Shown here piece by piece: positions 40,912-49,568 of a DNA stretch of 64,000 nt. Made by a program: the position numbers and the translations under genes. The stretch comes from Paractinoplanes lichenicola (GTDB taxonomy: Bacteria; Actinomycetota; Actinomycetes; Mycobacteriales; Micromonosporaceae). The stretch covers positions 372,001-436,000 of the forward strand of contig NZ_JAENHO010000006.1 in the NCBI RefSeq assembly GCF_016785085.1, in the 5' to 3' direction. The notes below the pieces were generated by a model, which saw only the letters and a program-made list of their open reading frames with translations, was not told the origin of the DNA and ran no database searches. Positions within the stretch are counted from its first letter, which is position 1. Each line of letters begins with the position of its first letter.

Positions 40912-42348
40912 GTGACTGTAGGAACGCAGACAAATCGCAGGTGGTGGGCGCTCGTCGCGGTGGCGCTGGGCACCTTCATGACCTACCTCGACAACAACGT
41001 GGTCAACGTGGCTCTCCCCTCGATCCAGCGCGACCTGCAGCTGAGCATCGAGGGCCTGGAGTGGATCGCCAGCTCGTACATCCTGGTCTTCGCGGGCCTG
41101 CTGCTGGCCGGGGGCCGGATCGCCGACGTGGTCGGCATGCGCGGCGTGTTCTTCGGCGGCCTGGCCGTCTTCACGGTGGCCTCGGTGGCCGCCGGCCTCG
41201 CGCAGAACCAGGAGATGCTGATCGGCGCCCGGGCGGTTCAGGGTGTGGGCGCGGCCCTGCTCACCCCGGCCTCGCTGGCCCTGCTGACCCAGCTCTTCCC
41301 GAATGCGCGCGAGCGGGCCACCGCGGTCGGCATCTGGGGTGGCGTCGGCGCGCTGGCCCTGGCCTTCGGCCCGCTGACCGGTGGCTGGCTCAGCGAGCAC
41401 GCCTCCTGGGGCTGGATCTTCCTGATCAACGCGCCGATCGGCATCGCCACCGCCGTCGTCGGCTTCCTGAGCATCCCGGCCGGCCGCCGGGGCACGAGCC
41501 GCGGCCTCGACCTGCCCGGCCTCGGCGCCTCCTCGCTGGCGCTGTTCGCCCTCACGTTCGCGCTCATCGAGGGCGAGTCACGCGGCTGGACCAGCGGCTC
41601 GATCCTGGCCGGCTTCGCGGTGGCCGCGGCTGGGGCGATCGCCTTCGTGATCATCGAGTCGCGCTCGGCCAACCCGATGATGGATCTCAGCTTCTTCCGC
41701 CTGCGGCTCTTCACCGGCGGCCTGCTCGCGATGGGTCTGTGGGCGTTCGGCGTCTTCGGCATCTACTTCTACACGGCGATCTACATGCAGAACGTGCTCG
41801 GCTTCTCGCCTACCGAGGCGGGTGCCGCGTTCGTGCCGATGGCCCTGGTCATGGCCGTGATGGCGACTGTCGCGCCGCGGCTCGAGGCCCGGTTCGGCGC
41901 GGGGCGCACGGTGGCGGCGGCGCTCGCGCTGATGGCCGTCTCGGTCGCGGGCATCTCCTCGTTCGGCGAGGGCACGACCTATCTCGACCTGCTGCCCTGG
42001 TTCCTCGTCTACGGCGTCGGCGGCGGCATGCTCGTGCCCCTCAACAACGTGGTCGTCGGCGCGCTTCCGGCCGCCCGGGCCGGCATCGCGTCGGGCATGC
42101 TCAACGTCTCGCGCGAGGTGTTCGGCCTGCTCGGCATCACGATCCTGGGCGCCCTCCTGACCAACCGCTCGAACGCGGCCACCGGTTCCGAGCTGCACCG
42201 ATACCTCGAGGGCTACCAGTTCTCGCTGGTCGTGGCGGCGGCCCTGGTCGCGGTGGGCATCCCGATCTCGCTGTGGGCGCTGCGCTCGGTCAAGCCGGCC
42301 GACGAGCCCACCGCCAAGGACGAGGAGCCGATGCTGGAGCCGGCCTAG
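40912..42348 (+). CDS. MFS drug exporter, DHA2 (EmrB/QacA) family
   Basis: A 478-residue, 14-helix proton antiporter. The first helix is typical (ALVAVALGTFMTYLDNNVVNVALPSI), with an acidic residue in the YLDNNVVNVALPSIQ motif D region and GARAVQGVGAALLTPASLALL corresponding to motif C. The GTG at 40912 is preferred because AAGGGGG lies 6 nt upstream; the ATG at 40888 lies inside the operator. Multidrug or antibiotic efflux, induced when the divergent TetR protein binds a ligand, is the likely role. Its stop overlaps that of the SARP gene within CTAG. Confidence 0.93.
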   Translation: MTVGTQTNRRWWALVAVALGTFMTYLDNNVVNVALPSIQRDLQLSIEGLEWIASSYILVFAGLLLAGGRIADVVGMRGVFFGGLAVFTVASVAAGLAQNQEMLIGARAVQGVGAALLTPASLALLTQLFPNARERATAVGIWGGVGALALAFGPLTGGWLSEHASWGWIFLINAPIGIATAVVGFLSIPAGRRGTSRGLDLPGLGASSLALFALTFALIEGESRGWTSGSILAGFAVAAAGAIAFVIIESRSANPMMDLSFFRLRLFTGGLLAMGLWAFGVFGIYFYTAIYMQNVLGFSPTEAGAAFVPMALVMAVMATVAPRLEARFGAGRTVAAALALMAVSVAGISSFGEGTTYLDLLPWFLVYGVGGGMLVPLNNVVVGALPAARAGIASGMLNVSREVFGLLGITILGALLTNRSNAATGSELHRYLEGYQFSLVVAAALVAVGIPISLWALRSVKPADEPTAKDEEPMLEPA

Positions 42349-44201
42349 AGCCACGCGCCCTGAGCGCCGACCGTCGCCGAGCGGGCGGCGAGCCGGCGTT
42401 GGGCCAGCCGGCGCAGGGCGTCGAGGTAGCGATAGCGGCGGAAGCCGACGGGCTCCAGCAGGTGCGCGTCGACGAGGTCGTCCAGCAGATGCTCGGCCTC
42501 GATGTCGGGGAGGCCGAGCAGCGACGCCACGTCGGCCAGCGCCACCTCGGGCTCACCGAGCAGGGTGCCGAGCTCGAACGCTTCGACGGCCCGGGGTGCG
42601 CTCGCGTGCACCTCGTCGAGGCGGCGTTCGAGCGGCTCGTAGACCCGGCGGCAGTCGCCGTGCACCACGACCGGGTGGTCCAGCTCCGCCCGGAGCCGCT
42701 CGACGGTCTCGGCCAGCGTCCAGTTCGGACGGGCGTGCAGCCGCTCGGCACCCATCCGGATGGCTATCGGCAGGTGGGAGCACATCTCGGCCAGCCGCAG
42801 GGCGGCCGCCCGCTCGGCGCGCACCCGGGCGGCGCCGATGACGAACGACAGCAGTTGCACCGATTCCTCCGGAGCGAAGGGGGGCACAGTGGCCCACTCG
42901 TCGACCGCCAGATCGGGCAGGCGCCGGCCGCCGGTGACGATCGCGGCCGCGCCTGCGGTGACAGGCAGGAGCAGGTCCGGCTGATCCTGCGGGGTCGCGT
43001 GGTCGAGCACGACGAGAATCCGGCGGCCGTCGGCCACGCTGCGCCACAGGGCCGCCCGCTCGGTCAGGTCGGCCGGGATGCTGTCGCCGGTGATGCCGAA
43101 GGCGCGCAGGAAGCCGGCGAGCACCTGGCCGGCATCGGAGCCGCGCAGGTCGGCGTAGAGCTGCCCGTCGGGGAAGGCGGGCCGGATACGGTGGGCGACG
43201 TGGACGGCGAGCGCGCTGGCACCGGCACCGCCGATCCCGACGATGCCGACAATGGACGCCGCCCCGGGCAGACCGGTCGACGCGGACGGGACGGTGGTGG
43301 TGGAGTCGCGGGTCAGCACGGCGGACAGCCGGTTGAGCAGGTCGGCGCGACCCACGAAGTCGCGAACGGGTGCGGGCAGTTGCGCCGGCACGACAAGCCG
43401 CGCGGCGGGTGAGTGAGCTGCAGCGGGCGGCGACTCGATCGGAAGTGCCGAGAGCAGAGAGCCGGAATCGGGCGAGGCAGGCCGGGCCGGGTTGAGCAAG
43501 CGGTGATAGGCCCGCTGCAGGTCGGGGCTGGGATCGAGGCCCAGTTCGTGGGCGAGCAGGGTGCGGATCTCGTGATACTGCGTCACGGCCAGGGCCTGAC
43601 GACCCGAACCGGCCAGCGCGGTCATCAGCAGCCCGCGAAGCTCCTCGTCCAGCGGGTGGGCGGCCACGAGACCGGTGAGCTCGGTGACGGCCGCGCCGGC
43701 CCGGCCCGCGGCGAGGTCGAGCGCGATCCTCTCGCGTACGGCGGCCTGCCTTTGACCTTGCAGCCGGACCCGCTGGCGCGAAGCCCAGGCGCCGGCGATG
43801 TCGGCCAGCGGATCGCCCTGCCAGAGCGCATCGGCCTCGGCCAGCGCGGCCACGTCGCCCCGGGCCCGGGCCACAGCTCGAGCGTGCACGGCCGCGTCGA
43901 GGGCGTCCGGCTCGAGAGAGAGCGCGTAGCCACCGGCGACCGTGCGGATCGCGGACTCGCCGAGCACCTTGCGCAGCCGGAAGACGTACGTGCGGAGGGT
44001 GAGCATCGCGGTGCGCGGTGACTCGTCGCCCCAGACCGCCGAGATCAGCGTGTCGGCGGTGGCCGCCCGGCCCTCGTGCAGCAGCAGGACGGCCAGCACG
44101 GTCCGCTGCTGCGGCGACCCGAGCTCGAGCTCCTCGTCACCTCGCCACGCCCGCACCGGGCCCAGCACCGAATACCGCACGTCCTCGCTCACCCGGACCA
44201 T
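42345..44201 (-). CDS. AfsR/SARP-type regulator with altered Walker A
   Basis: A 618-residue regulator. Residues about 8-95 are the OmpR-like winged helix of SARP proteins, about 98-237 the bacterial activator domain (BTAD), and about 280-560 an NB-ARC-like ATPase. The P-loop reads GIGGAGAS (322-329), where GxGGxGK[ST] is expected, so the catalytic Lys is Ala328. The Walker B-like strand RILVVLDHA is kept. The tetratricopeptide tail of full AfsR proteins is missing. SARPs activate secondary-metabolite genes. The neighbours are an exporter and an FAD-dependent oxidase, but there is no biosynthetic core here. The start could also be the GTG at 44192. Confidence 0.9.
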   Translation of the reverse strand: MVRVSEDVRYSVLGPVRAWRGDEELELGSPQQRTVLAVLLLHEGRAATADTLISAVWGDESPRTAMLTLRTYVFRLRKVLGESAIRTVAGGYALSLEPDALDAAVHARAVARARGDVAALAEADALWQGDPLADIAGAWASRQRVRLQGQRQAAVRERIALDLAAGRAGAAVTELTGLVAAHPLDEELRGLLMTALAGSGRQALAVTQYHEIRTLLAHELGLDPSPDLQRAYHRLLNPARPASPDSGSLLSALPIESPPAAAHSPAARLVVPAQLPAPVRDFVGRADLLNRLSAVLTRDSTTTVPSASTGLPGAASIVGIVGIGGAGASALAVHVAHRIRPAFPDGQLYADLRGSDAGQVLAGFLRAFGITGDSIPADLTERAALWRSVADGRRILVVLDHATPQDQPDLLLPVTAGAAAIVTGGRRLPDLAVDEWATVPPFAPEESVQLLSFVIGAARVRAERAAALRLAEMCSHLPIAIRMGAERLHARPNWTLAETVERLRAELDHPVVVHGDCRRVYEPLERRLDEVHASAPRAVEAFELGTLLGEPEVALADVASLLGLPDIEAEHLLDDLVDAHLLEPVGFRRYRYLDALRRLAQRRLAARSATVGAQGAWL

Positions 44202-44315
44202 CAAACCGGGCCGCGACCGGCGCGACTATGTTTTGTCAACTCTCCGTCGATCGCGAACCGGCCTCATGGACCTCGACCCGGCAAACCGGGAAGCAGATCA
44301 GAGAGGTCCACCACA

Positions 44316-45677
44316 GTGAACGCCGCGCTCGACACCCTGCGCCAAGAGGTCATCGTCCTTACCCCCGGCGACGACGGATACGCGCAGGAATTGTCCACTT
44401 TCAACCTGTCCGTGCGGCACGAGCCGGCCGTTGTGATCGGCGCCACCGGCCCGGCCGACGTGCAGGCCGCCGTCCGCTTCGCCGCCGCGCACGACCTGCC
44501 GGTCGCGGTGCTCGGCACCGGCCACGGCAGCACCACCCCGTCGGCCGGCTCGGTGCTGATCACCACGCGCCGGATGACCGGCCTGACCGTCGACGAGACC
44601 ACCCGTACGGCCCGGGTCGAGGCCGGCGTGCGCTGGGCCGAGCTGATCGAGCAGGCCGCCAAGGCCGGGCTGGGGGCGCTCAACGGCTCCTCCCCGACCG
44701 TCTCGGTGATCGGCTACACGCTCGGTGGCGGCCTGGGCCCGTTCGGTCGCAAATACGGATACGCGGCCGACCACGTACGGTCAATGGATGTCGTGACGGC
44801 CGACGGAGAGCTACGGCATGTCACCGCGCAGAGCGAGCCCGAGCTGTTCTGGGCGCTGCTCGGCAGCAAGGGCAACTTCGGCGTGGTGGTCGCGATGGAG
44901 TTCGCCCTCTTCCCGATCACCATCTTCTACGGCGGCGGGCTGTTCCTGCCCGGCGAGCTGGCGGGCGAGGCGCTGCACCTGTTCCGCGAGTGGGTGCGGG
45001 ACGTGCCCGACGAGATGACCGCCTCGATCTGCCTGCTCAACCTGCCGCCGGTGGAGTTCGTGCCCGAGCCCCTGCGCGGCCGCCTGGTCACCCACCTCCG
45101 GTTCGCCCATCTCGGGCCGGACGGCGAGCGCCTGGTCCAGCCCTTCCGCGACCTCGGCGAGCCGATCATCGACGCGGTGACCCAGCTCCCGTACGGCGCG
45201 GTGGCCGCCGTCCACAACGATCCGGTCGACCCGATGCCGATCGTCGAGCGCGCCACCATGCTGCGCGAACTCCCCGCCGAGGCGGTCGACACCATCCTGC
45301 GGCTCGCCGGCCCCGGCTCGGACTCGCCCCTGGTCATGGCCGAGATCCGGCACCTCGGCGGCGCCCTCGGCCGCCCGCCGCAGGTCCCCAACGCCGTCGG
45401 CAACCGCGCGGACGCGGAGTTCAGCGTCTTCGTCGCGGCGGTGGGTGGCGGCCCGCAGCTGGAGGCCTACGAGCAGGCCGTCATCGACGCGCTCCGGCCG
45501 TGGTCGACCGGCCGCCGCTATCTGAACTTCATGTTCGCGGGCGACACCGATCCCGAGACCGTCGCGCTCGCCTACTCCGACGACGCCTTCCGGCGGCTGC
45601 GCGAGATCAAGCGGCGCCACGACCCGGCCAACACGTTCCGGATCAACCACAACATCGCCCCGGCGCATACTGACTAG
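44316..45677 (+). CDS. FAD-linked oxidase of the BBE / p-cresol methylhydroxylase family
   Basis: A 453-residue flavoprotein. The FAD-binding domain has VAVLGTGHGS, whose His is at the usual covalent-FAD position, and SVIGYTLGGGLGPFGRKYG. The C-terminal BBE segment ends RHDPANTFRINHNIAP. Relatives oxidise sugars, alkaloids or polyketides; the substrate is unknown. The GTG has GAGAGG 9 nt upstream. It is divergent from the SARP gene and followed 2 bp later by a SelW-like gene, suggesting an operon. Confidence 0.92.
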   Translation: MNAALDTLRQEVIVLTPGDDGYAQELSTFNLSVRHEPAVVIGATGPADVQAAVRFAAAHDLPVAVLGTGHGSTTPSAGSVLITTRRMTGLTVDETTRTARVEAGVRWAELIEQAAKAGLGALNGSSPTVSVIGYTLGGGLGPFGRKYGYAADHVRSMDVVTADGELRHVTAQSEPELFWALLGSKGNFGVVVAMEFALFPITIFYGGGLFLPGELAGEALHLFREWVRDVPDEMTASICLLNLPPVEFVPEPLRGRLVTHLRFAHLGPDGERLVQPFRDLGEPIIDAVTQLPYGAVAAVHNDPVDPMPIVERATMLRELPAEAVDTILRLAGPGSDSPLVMAEIRHLGGALGRPPQVPNAVGNRADAEFSVFVAAVGGGPQLEAYEQAVIDALRPWSTGRRYLNFMFAGDTDPETVALAYSDDAFRRLREIKRRHDPANTFRINHNIAPAHTD

Positions 45678-45679
45678 TT

Positions 45680-45970
45680 GTGAGAACACCTCGGTTGGAG
45701 ATCGAATACTGCACCCAGTGCCGGTGGTTGCTGCGGGCCGCGTGGACGGCGCAGGAGCTGCTCACCACGTTCCAGAAGGAGCTGGGTGAGGTCGCGCTCA
45801 TGCCGGGCACGGGCGGCGTGTTCGAGATCCACCTCGACGGCGAGCTGCTCTGGTCCCGCAAGGAACAGGGCGGCTTCCCCGAGCTGCCCGAGTTGAAGCG
45901 GCTGGTGCGCGACCGCATCGCGCCCGGCCGCTCGCTGGGCCACACCGACAACGCCGGAACTAGCGCTTAG
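45680..45970 (+). CDS. SelT/SelW/SelH family (Rdx) protein
   Basis: A 96-residue thioredoxin-like protein with the redox motif Cys11-Thr-Gln-Cys14 in IEYCTQCRWLLRAAW, the standard Rdx start. Cys replaces the selenocysteine of animal SelW. A GGFPELPELKRLVRDRIAPGRSLGH tail is typical of bacterial members. The biochemical role is not known; thiol redox exchange is assumed. The GTG start lies 2 bp after the oxidase stop, so it may keep that enzyme or its product reduced. Its end overlaps the converging gene by 11 bp. Confidence 0.9.
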   Translation: MRTPRLEIEYCTQCRWLLRAAWTAQELLTTFQKELGEVALMPGTGGVFEIHLDGELLWSRKEQGGFPELPELKRLVRDRIAPGRSLGHTDNAGTSA

Positions 45971-46670
45971 CCAGAACGTCCAGGTCGCGCTCGGCGAACA
46001 GCCGGTGATGCCATTCCTCGTTCAAGACAATCAACAGGCATTCCCGTACGGGGAAAGCCCGCGCCGGCGGCCACCCCGGCCCCTCGACCGGCACGGTGTC
46101 GGCCGCCAGGGACTCGTCGGTCAGGTCGTCGACCACCCGCCGTACGGTGGCCATCCGGTCGAGCCGCAGCGCCAGCGCCTCGTCGAGCGACGGCCGGGCC
46201 GACCGGTCGCGCGGCACTCCCGGCGTGTCCGGCATCCCGTCCCAGGGCAGGCTCAGCGAATGCCACGGGGCCGGGTCGCCCAGGATCGCCCGCGACACCC
46301 ACGACTCGGTGGCGAAGGCGAGATGCCGGAGCGTCTCGATGAACGACCATTCACCGTCGACCGACTCGTGCAACTGCTCGGCCGGGAACGTACGGGCATG
46401 GTCGACCGTCCCGGCCCAGAGCCGCTCGACGATGTCCCACGCCTCGCGGAACCCGGCCGGATCGACCGGACGCATCTTGGGCCGCAGCGGGTCGCGCCGG
46501 TCCAGCTCGGCCTCGATCAGCGGCACCACGTCGACCCCGTTGATCACGAGGTTGCCGATGTCGCCGTCGATCGTCACGTCCCGCATCTCGACGCCCCGCA
46601 TCGTCGACTTGGAGAAGTCGACGTCGCGGAACGTCGAGCCGGTCAGATCGTCGCCGTGAAACTCAGCCAT
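45960..46670 (-). CDS. DinB-like protein with N-terminal pentapeptide-like segment
   Basis: A 236-residue protein. Residues about 60-236 form a DinB-type four-helix bundle with HESVDGEWSFIETLRHLAFATESW and the late LNEEWHHRLFAERDLD motif; the conserved His residues would bind a metal. Residues about 1-45 show pentapeptide-like periodicity (DLTGSTFRDVDFSKSTMRGVEMRDV). DinB-family members include mycothiol- and bacillithiol-dependent enzymes, so a mycothiol S-transferase is possible but unproven. It lies 28 bp downstream of the siderophore ATPase gene and could be read from the iron operon. Confidence 0.8.
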   Translation of the reverse strand: MAEFHGDDLTGSTFRDVDFSKSTMRGVEMRDVTIDGDIGNLVINGVDVVPLIEAELDRRDPLRPKMRPVDPAGFREAWDIVERLWAGTVDHARTFPAEQLHESVDGEWSFIETLRHLAFATESWVSRAILGDPAPWHSLSLPWDGMPDTPGVPRDRSARPSLDEALALRLDRMATVRRVVDDLTDESLAADTVPVEGPGWPPARAFPVRECLLIVLNEEWHHRLFAERDLDVLAKR

Positions 46671-46698
46671 GAGCGCACGGTAGACCCGATTCCGGACG

Positions 46699-47505
46699 TC
46701 AGGCTTCCTGAACTCCGACCCGGTGGCGGCCGATCGGGACGATCATCGGGGTGTTCGAGACCGGGTCGTCGACGAGGCGGCAGCGCATGCCGAACACTTC
46801 CGCGATGATCTGCTCGGTGAGCACCTCGTTGGGGTCGCCCGCCGTCACCACCGCGCCGTCCTTCATCACGACCACGTGATCGGCGTAGCGGAAGGCCAGG
46901 TTGAGCTCGTGCAGCACGATCACGACGGTCGTGCCCTCGGCCTCGTTGAGGTCGGTCAGCAGATCCAGCACCTCGACCTGGTGGCTGATGTCGAGATAGG
47001 TCGTCGGCTCGTCGAGCAACAAAATCCCCGTACGCTGGGCCAGCGCCATCGCGATCCACACGCGCTGCCGCTGCCCGCCGGAGAGCTCGTCGACCGGCCG
47101 CGCCGCCAGCGGGAGCGTGCCGGTGGCGGTCAGGGCCGCGGTCACCGCGTCGTCGTCATCGCCGCTCCACCGCCGGAACCAGCCCTGGTGCACGTGCCGG
47201 CCCCGGCTGACCAGGTCGGTGACCGTGATGCCGTCCGGCGCGATCGGGCCCTGGGGCAGGATGCCGAGCTCGAGCGCGACCTCGCGGCTGGGCGTGGAGT
47301 GGATCGATTTGCCGTCGAGCAGCACGCGGCCCGAGGCGGGCGGCAGCAGGCGGGCCAGGCCGCGCAGGAAGGTCGACTTACCGCACGCGTTGGGCCCGAC
47401 GATGATGGTGACCTTGCCCTTGGGCAGGGTCAGACTCAGGTCGTGGACGATCGTCCGCTCGCCGTATCCCAGCGACAGCCGTTCGGCCTGCAGATCCAAG
47501 GGCAC
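46699..47505 (-). CDS. Siderophore ABC transporter ATP-binding protein (FepC/FecE type)
   Basis: A 268-residue ATPase. Walker A is GPNACGKST (the family usually has GPNGCGKST), the signature is LSGGQRQR and Walker B ILLLDEPTTYLD, followed by the switch His in VLHELN. It energises import of a ferric siderophore through the two permeases encoded just upstream. The GTG start has GAGGAGG directly before it, lying across the stop of the permease gene 2 bp upstream. It is the last clearly related gene of the operon. Confidence 0.95.
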   Translation of the reverse strand: MPLDLQAERLSLGYGERTIVHDLSLTLPKGKVTIIVGPNACGKSTFLRGLARLLPPASGRVLLDGKSIHSTPSREVALELGILPQGPIAPDGITVTDLVSRGRHVHQGWFRRWSGDDDDAVTAALTATGTLPLAARPVDELSGGQRQRVWIAMALAQRTGILLLDEPTTYLDISHQVEVLDLLTDLNEAEGTTVVIVLHELNLAFRYADHVVVMKDGAVVTAGDPNEVLTEQIIAEVFGMRCRLVDDPVSNTPMIVPIGRHRVGVQEA

Positions 47506-47507
47506 GA

Positions 47508-48539
47508 TTAGCCTCCTCGGCCGGAGCGGTTGGCCGTGGCGAGCAGCCACAGCAGGTAGGGGGCCCCGATGACGCCGGTGACGACGCCGACCGGGAACTG
47601 CCGGGAACCGAGCAGGTGCGAGCCGATGAAGTCGGCCACCAGCACGAGCAGGGCGCCGACGAGGGCGGCCTGGACGAGCACGGGCCGGCCCCCACCGACC
47701 ATGCGCGCGGCGATCGGCCCCGACATGAAGGCGACGAAGGCGATCGGGCCGGCCGCCGAGGTCGCCATGCCGGTCAGGCACACGGCCACGATCAGCAGCG
47801 CGAACCGGCTCCACTGCACCCGTACGCCGAAAGCGGTGGCCAGGTCGTCCCCGAGCTGCATGCCGGTCAGCACCCGGCCCAGGATCAGCGCCAACGGCAC
47901 CAGGATCAGCAGGGACACAGCGAGCGGGACGATCTGCGGCCAGGTGCGGCCGTTGACGCTGCCGGTCAGCCAGATCATCGCCTCGGCCGCGACCTTCACG
48001 TCCGAGCGGGTCAGGATGTAGGAGGTGATGCTGGTCAGCACCGTGCCGATGCCGATGCCGACCAGGATGAAGCGGTAGCCGCCGACGCCCTTGCGCCACG
48101 ACAGCGCATAGATCGTCAGGGCCGTGACCAGCGCACCGGCCAGGCCGGCGGCCGCCACGACGCCGCCCTCGAGGCCCAGCACCATCACCATGATGATCCC
48201 GGCGGTGGTCGCGCCCTGGCTCACGCCGATCACGTCGGGGCTGGCCAGCGGGTTGCGCAGCAGCTGCTGGAAGATCGCGCCGGCCAGGCCGAACGCGAGC
48301 CCGGCGCACGCCGCGACCGAGGCCCGGGGCAGGCGCAGGTCGTGCATGACGTAGTCGACCCCGGCCGGGGTGGACCGGCCGAGCAGCGAGCGCACCACAT
48401 CGGGCAGCGAGATCTGGAAATCGCCGTACGACAGGGTCAGCAGGAACATCGCGACCACGCCGACGAACAGCGCCACTGCCACCGTACGGGCCCGGGCCAG
48501 CTCGCGGCGCCGGGTCGTGGTCACCACACCGGCGCTCAC
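47508..48539 (-). CDS. Siderophore ABC transporter permease (FecCD family), second
   Basis: A 343-residue permease with about nine or ten helices. FecCD hallmarks are DLRLPRASVAACAGLAFGLAGAIFQQLLRNPLASPDVIGVSQGA and the late GPIAFVAFMSGPIAARM coupling segment. With the 48536 gene product it forms a heterodimeric import channel. It overlaps that gene by 4 bp. Confidence 0.95.
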   Translation of the reverse strand: MSAGVVTTTRRRELARARTVAVALFVGVVAMFLLTLSYGDFQISLPDVVRSLLGRSTPAGVDYVMHDLRLPRASVAACAGLAFGLAGAIFQQLLRNPLASPDVIGVSQGATTAGIIMVMVLGLEGGVVAAAGLAGALVTALTIYALSWRKGVGGYRFILVGIGIGTVLTSITSYILTRSDVKVAAEAMIWLTGSVNGRTWPQIVPLAVSLLILVPLALILGRVLTGMQLGDDLATAFGVRVQWSRFALLIVAVCLTGMATSAAGPIAFVAFMSGPIAARMVGGGRPVLVQAALVGALLVLVADFIGSHLLGSRQFPVGVVTGVIGAPYLLWLLATANRSGRGG

Positions 48540-49561
48540 AGCTCGGCCAGCTTCTCGCGGCGGGCCATGGCCACGAAGATCGGCGCGCCGATGATCGCGG
48601 TGACGATGCCGACCTGCACCTCGCCCGGCCGGGCGACGACCCGGCCGATCACGTCGGCGATCAGCAGCAGGAGCGGGGCCAGCAGCATCGAGTAGGGCAG
48701 CAGCCAGCGGTGGTCGGGTCCGGTGATCGCCCGTGCGATGTGCGGGATGACCAGGCCGATGAAGACCAGCGGGCCGGCCATCGACGTGGCCGTGCCGCAG
48801 AGCAGCACCACCGCGCCGGCCGCGACGAGCCGGGCCACGATCACGTTCTGGCCGAACGAGGTGGCCACGTCGTCGCCGAGGGCGAGCGCGTTGAGGGCGC
48901 GGGCCGAATACAGGGCGAGCGCGGCTCCGAGGATGAGGAACGGGATGCTCTGGACGGCCACGTCGGTGCCCCGGCCGGCGAGCGAGCCGACCTGCCAGAA
49001 CCGGAACTGGTCGTACGCATCGACGTCGGTGATCAGCACGGCGGTGGTGAACGAGATCAGCGCGGCCGTGACCGCGGCGCCGGCCAGGGCCAGCTTGACC
49101 GGGGTGGCGCCGCCGCGGCCGATCGACCCGATCGTGTAGACGAGGACCGAGGTGATCGCGGCGCCGAGGAAGCCGAACCAGACGTACCCGGTCAGGCTGG
49201 TGATGCCGAAGAAGCTGATCGCGATGACGATGAAGAGCCCGGCGCCGGCGTTGACGCCGAGGATGCCGGGGTCGGCCAGCGGGTTGCGGGTGACGCCCTG
49301 GATCACCGCGCCGGCCAGCCCGAACGCGGCCCCGGCGAGCAGGCCGACGATCGTCCGGGGAACGCGCGACTCGGTGACGATCAGGTCGAGGGTGGAGTTC
49401 GGGTCCGGGTTCACGAGGGCGTGAAGCACCGTGCCGAAGGGCACGTCCCGGGCGCCGACGGCGAGGCTCAGCAGCGCGGCTCCGGCGAGGGCCGCCGCGA
49501 TCACCACCAGTCCGGTGGTGAGCACGGCGGCCCTGCGGTGCCGGGTATCCGTCTCCGGCAC
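48536..49561 (-). CDS. Siderophore ABC transporter permease (FecCD family), first
   Basis: A 341-residue FecCD permease with ESRVPRTIVGLLAGAAFGLAGAVIQGVTRNPLADPGILGVNAGA and GPLVFIGLVIPHIAR motifs. It starts 7 bp after the substrate-binding protein gene and overlaps the second permease gene by 4 bp, so the operon is tightly coupled. The organism's siderophore is unknown. Confidence 0.95.
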   Translation of the reverse strand: MPETDTRHRRAAVLTTGLVVIAAALAGAALLSLAVGARDVPFGTVLHALVNPDPNSTLDLIVTESRVPRTIVGLLAGAAFGLAGAVIQGVTRNPLADPGILGVNAGAGLFIVIAISFFGITSLTGYVWFGFLGAAITSVLVYTIGSIGRGGATPVKLALAGAAVTAALISFTTAVLITDVDAYDQFRFWQVGSLAGRGTDVAVQSIPFLILGAALALYSARALNALALGDDVATSFGQNVIVARLVAAGAVVLLCGTATSMAGPLVFIGLVIPHIARAITGPDHRWLLPYSMLLAPLLLLIADVIGRVVARPGEVQVGIVTAIIGAPIFVAMARREKLAEL

Positions 49562-49568
49562 TTCGGCG

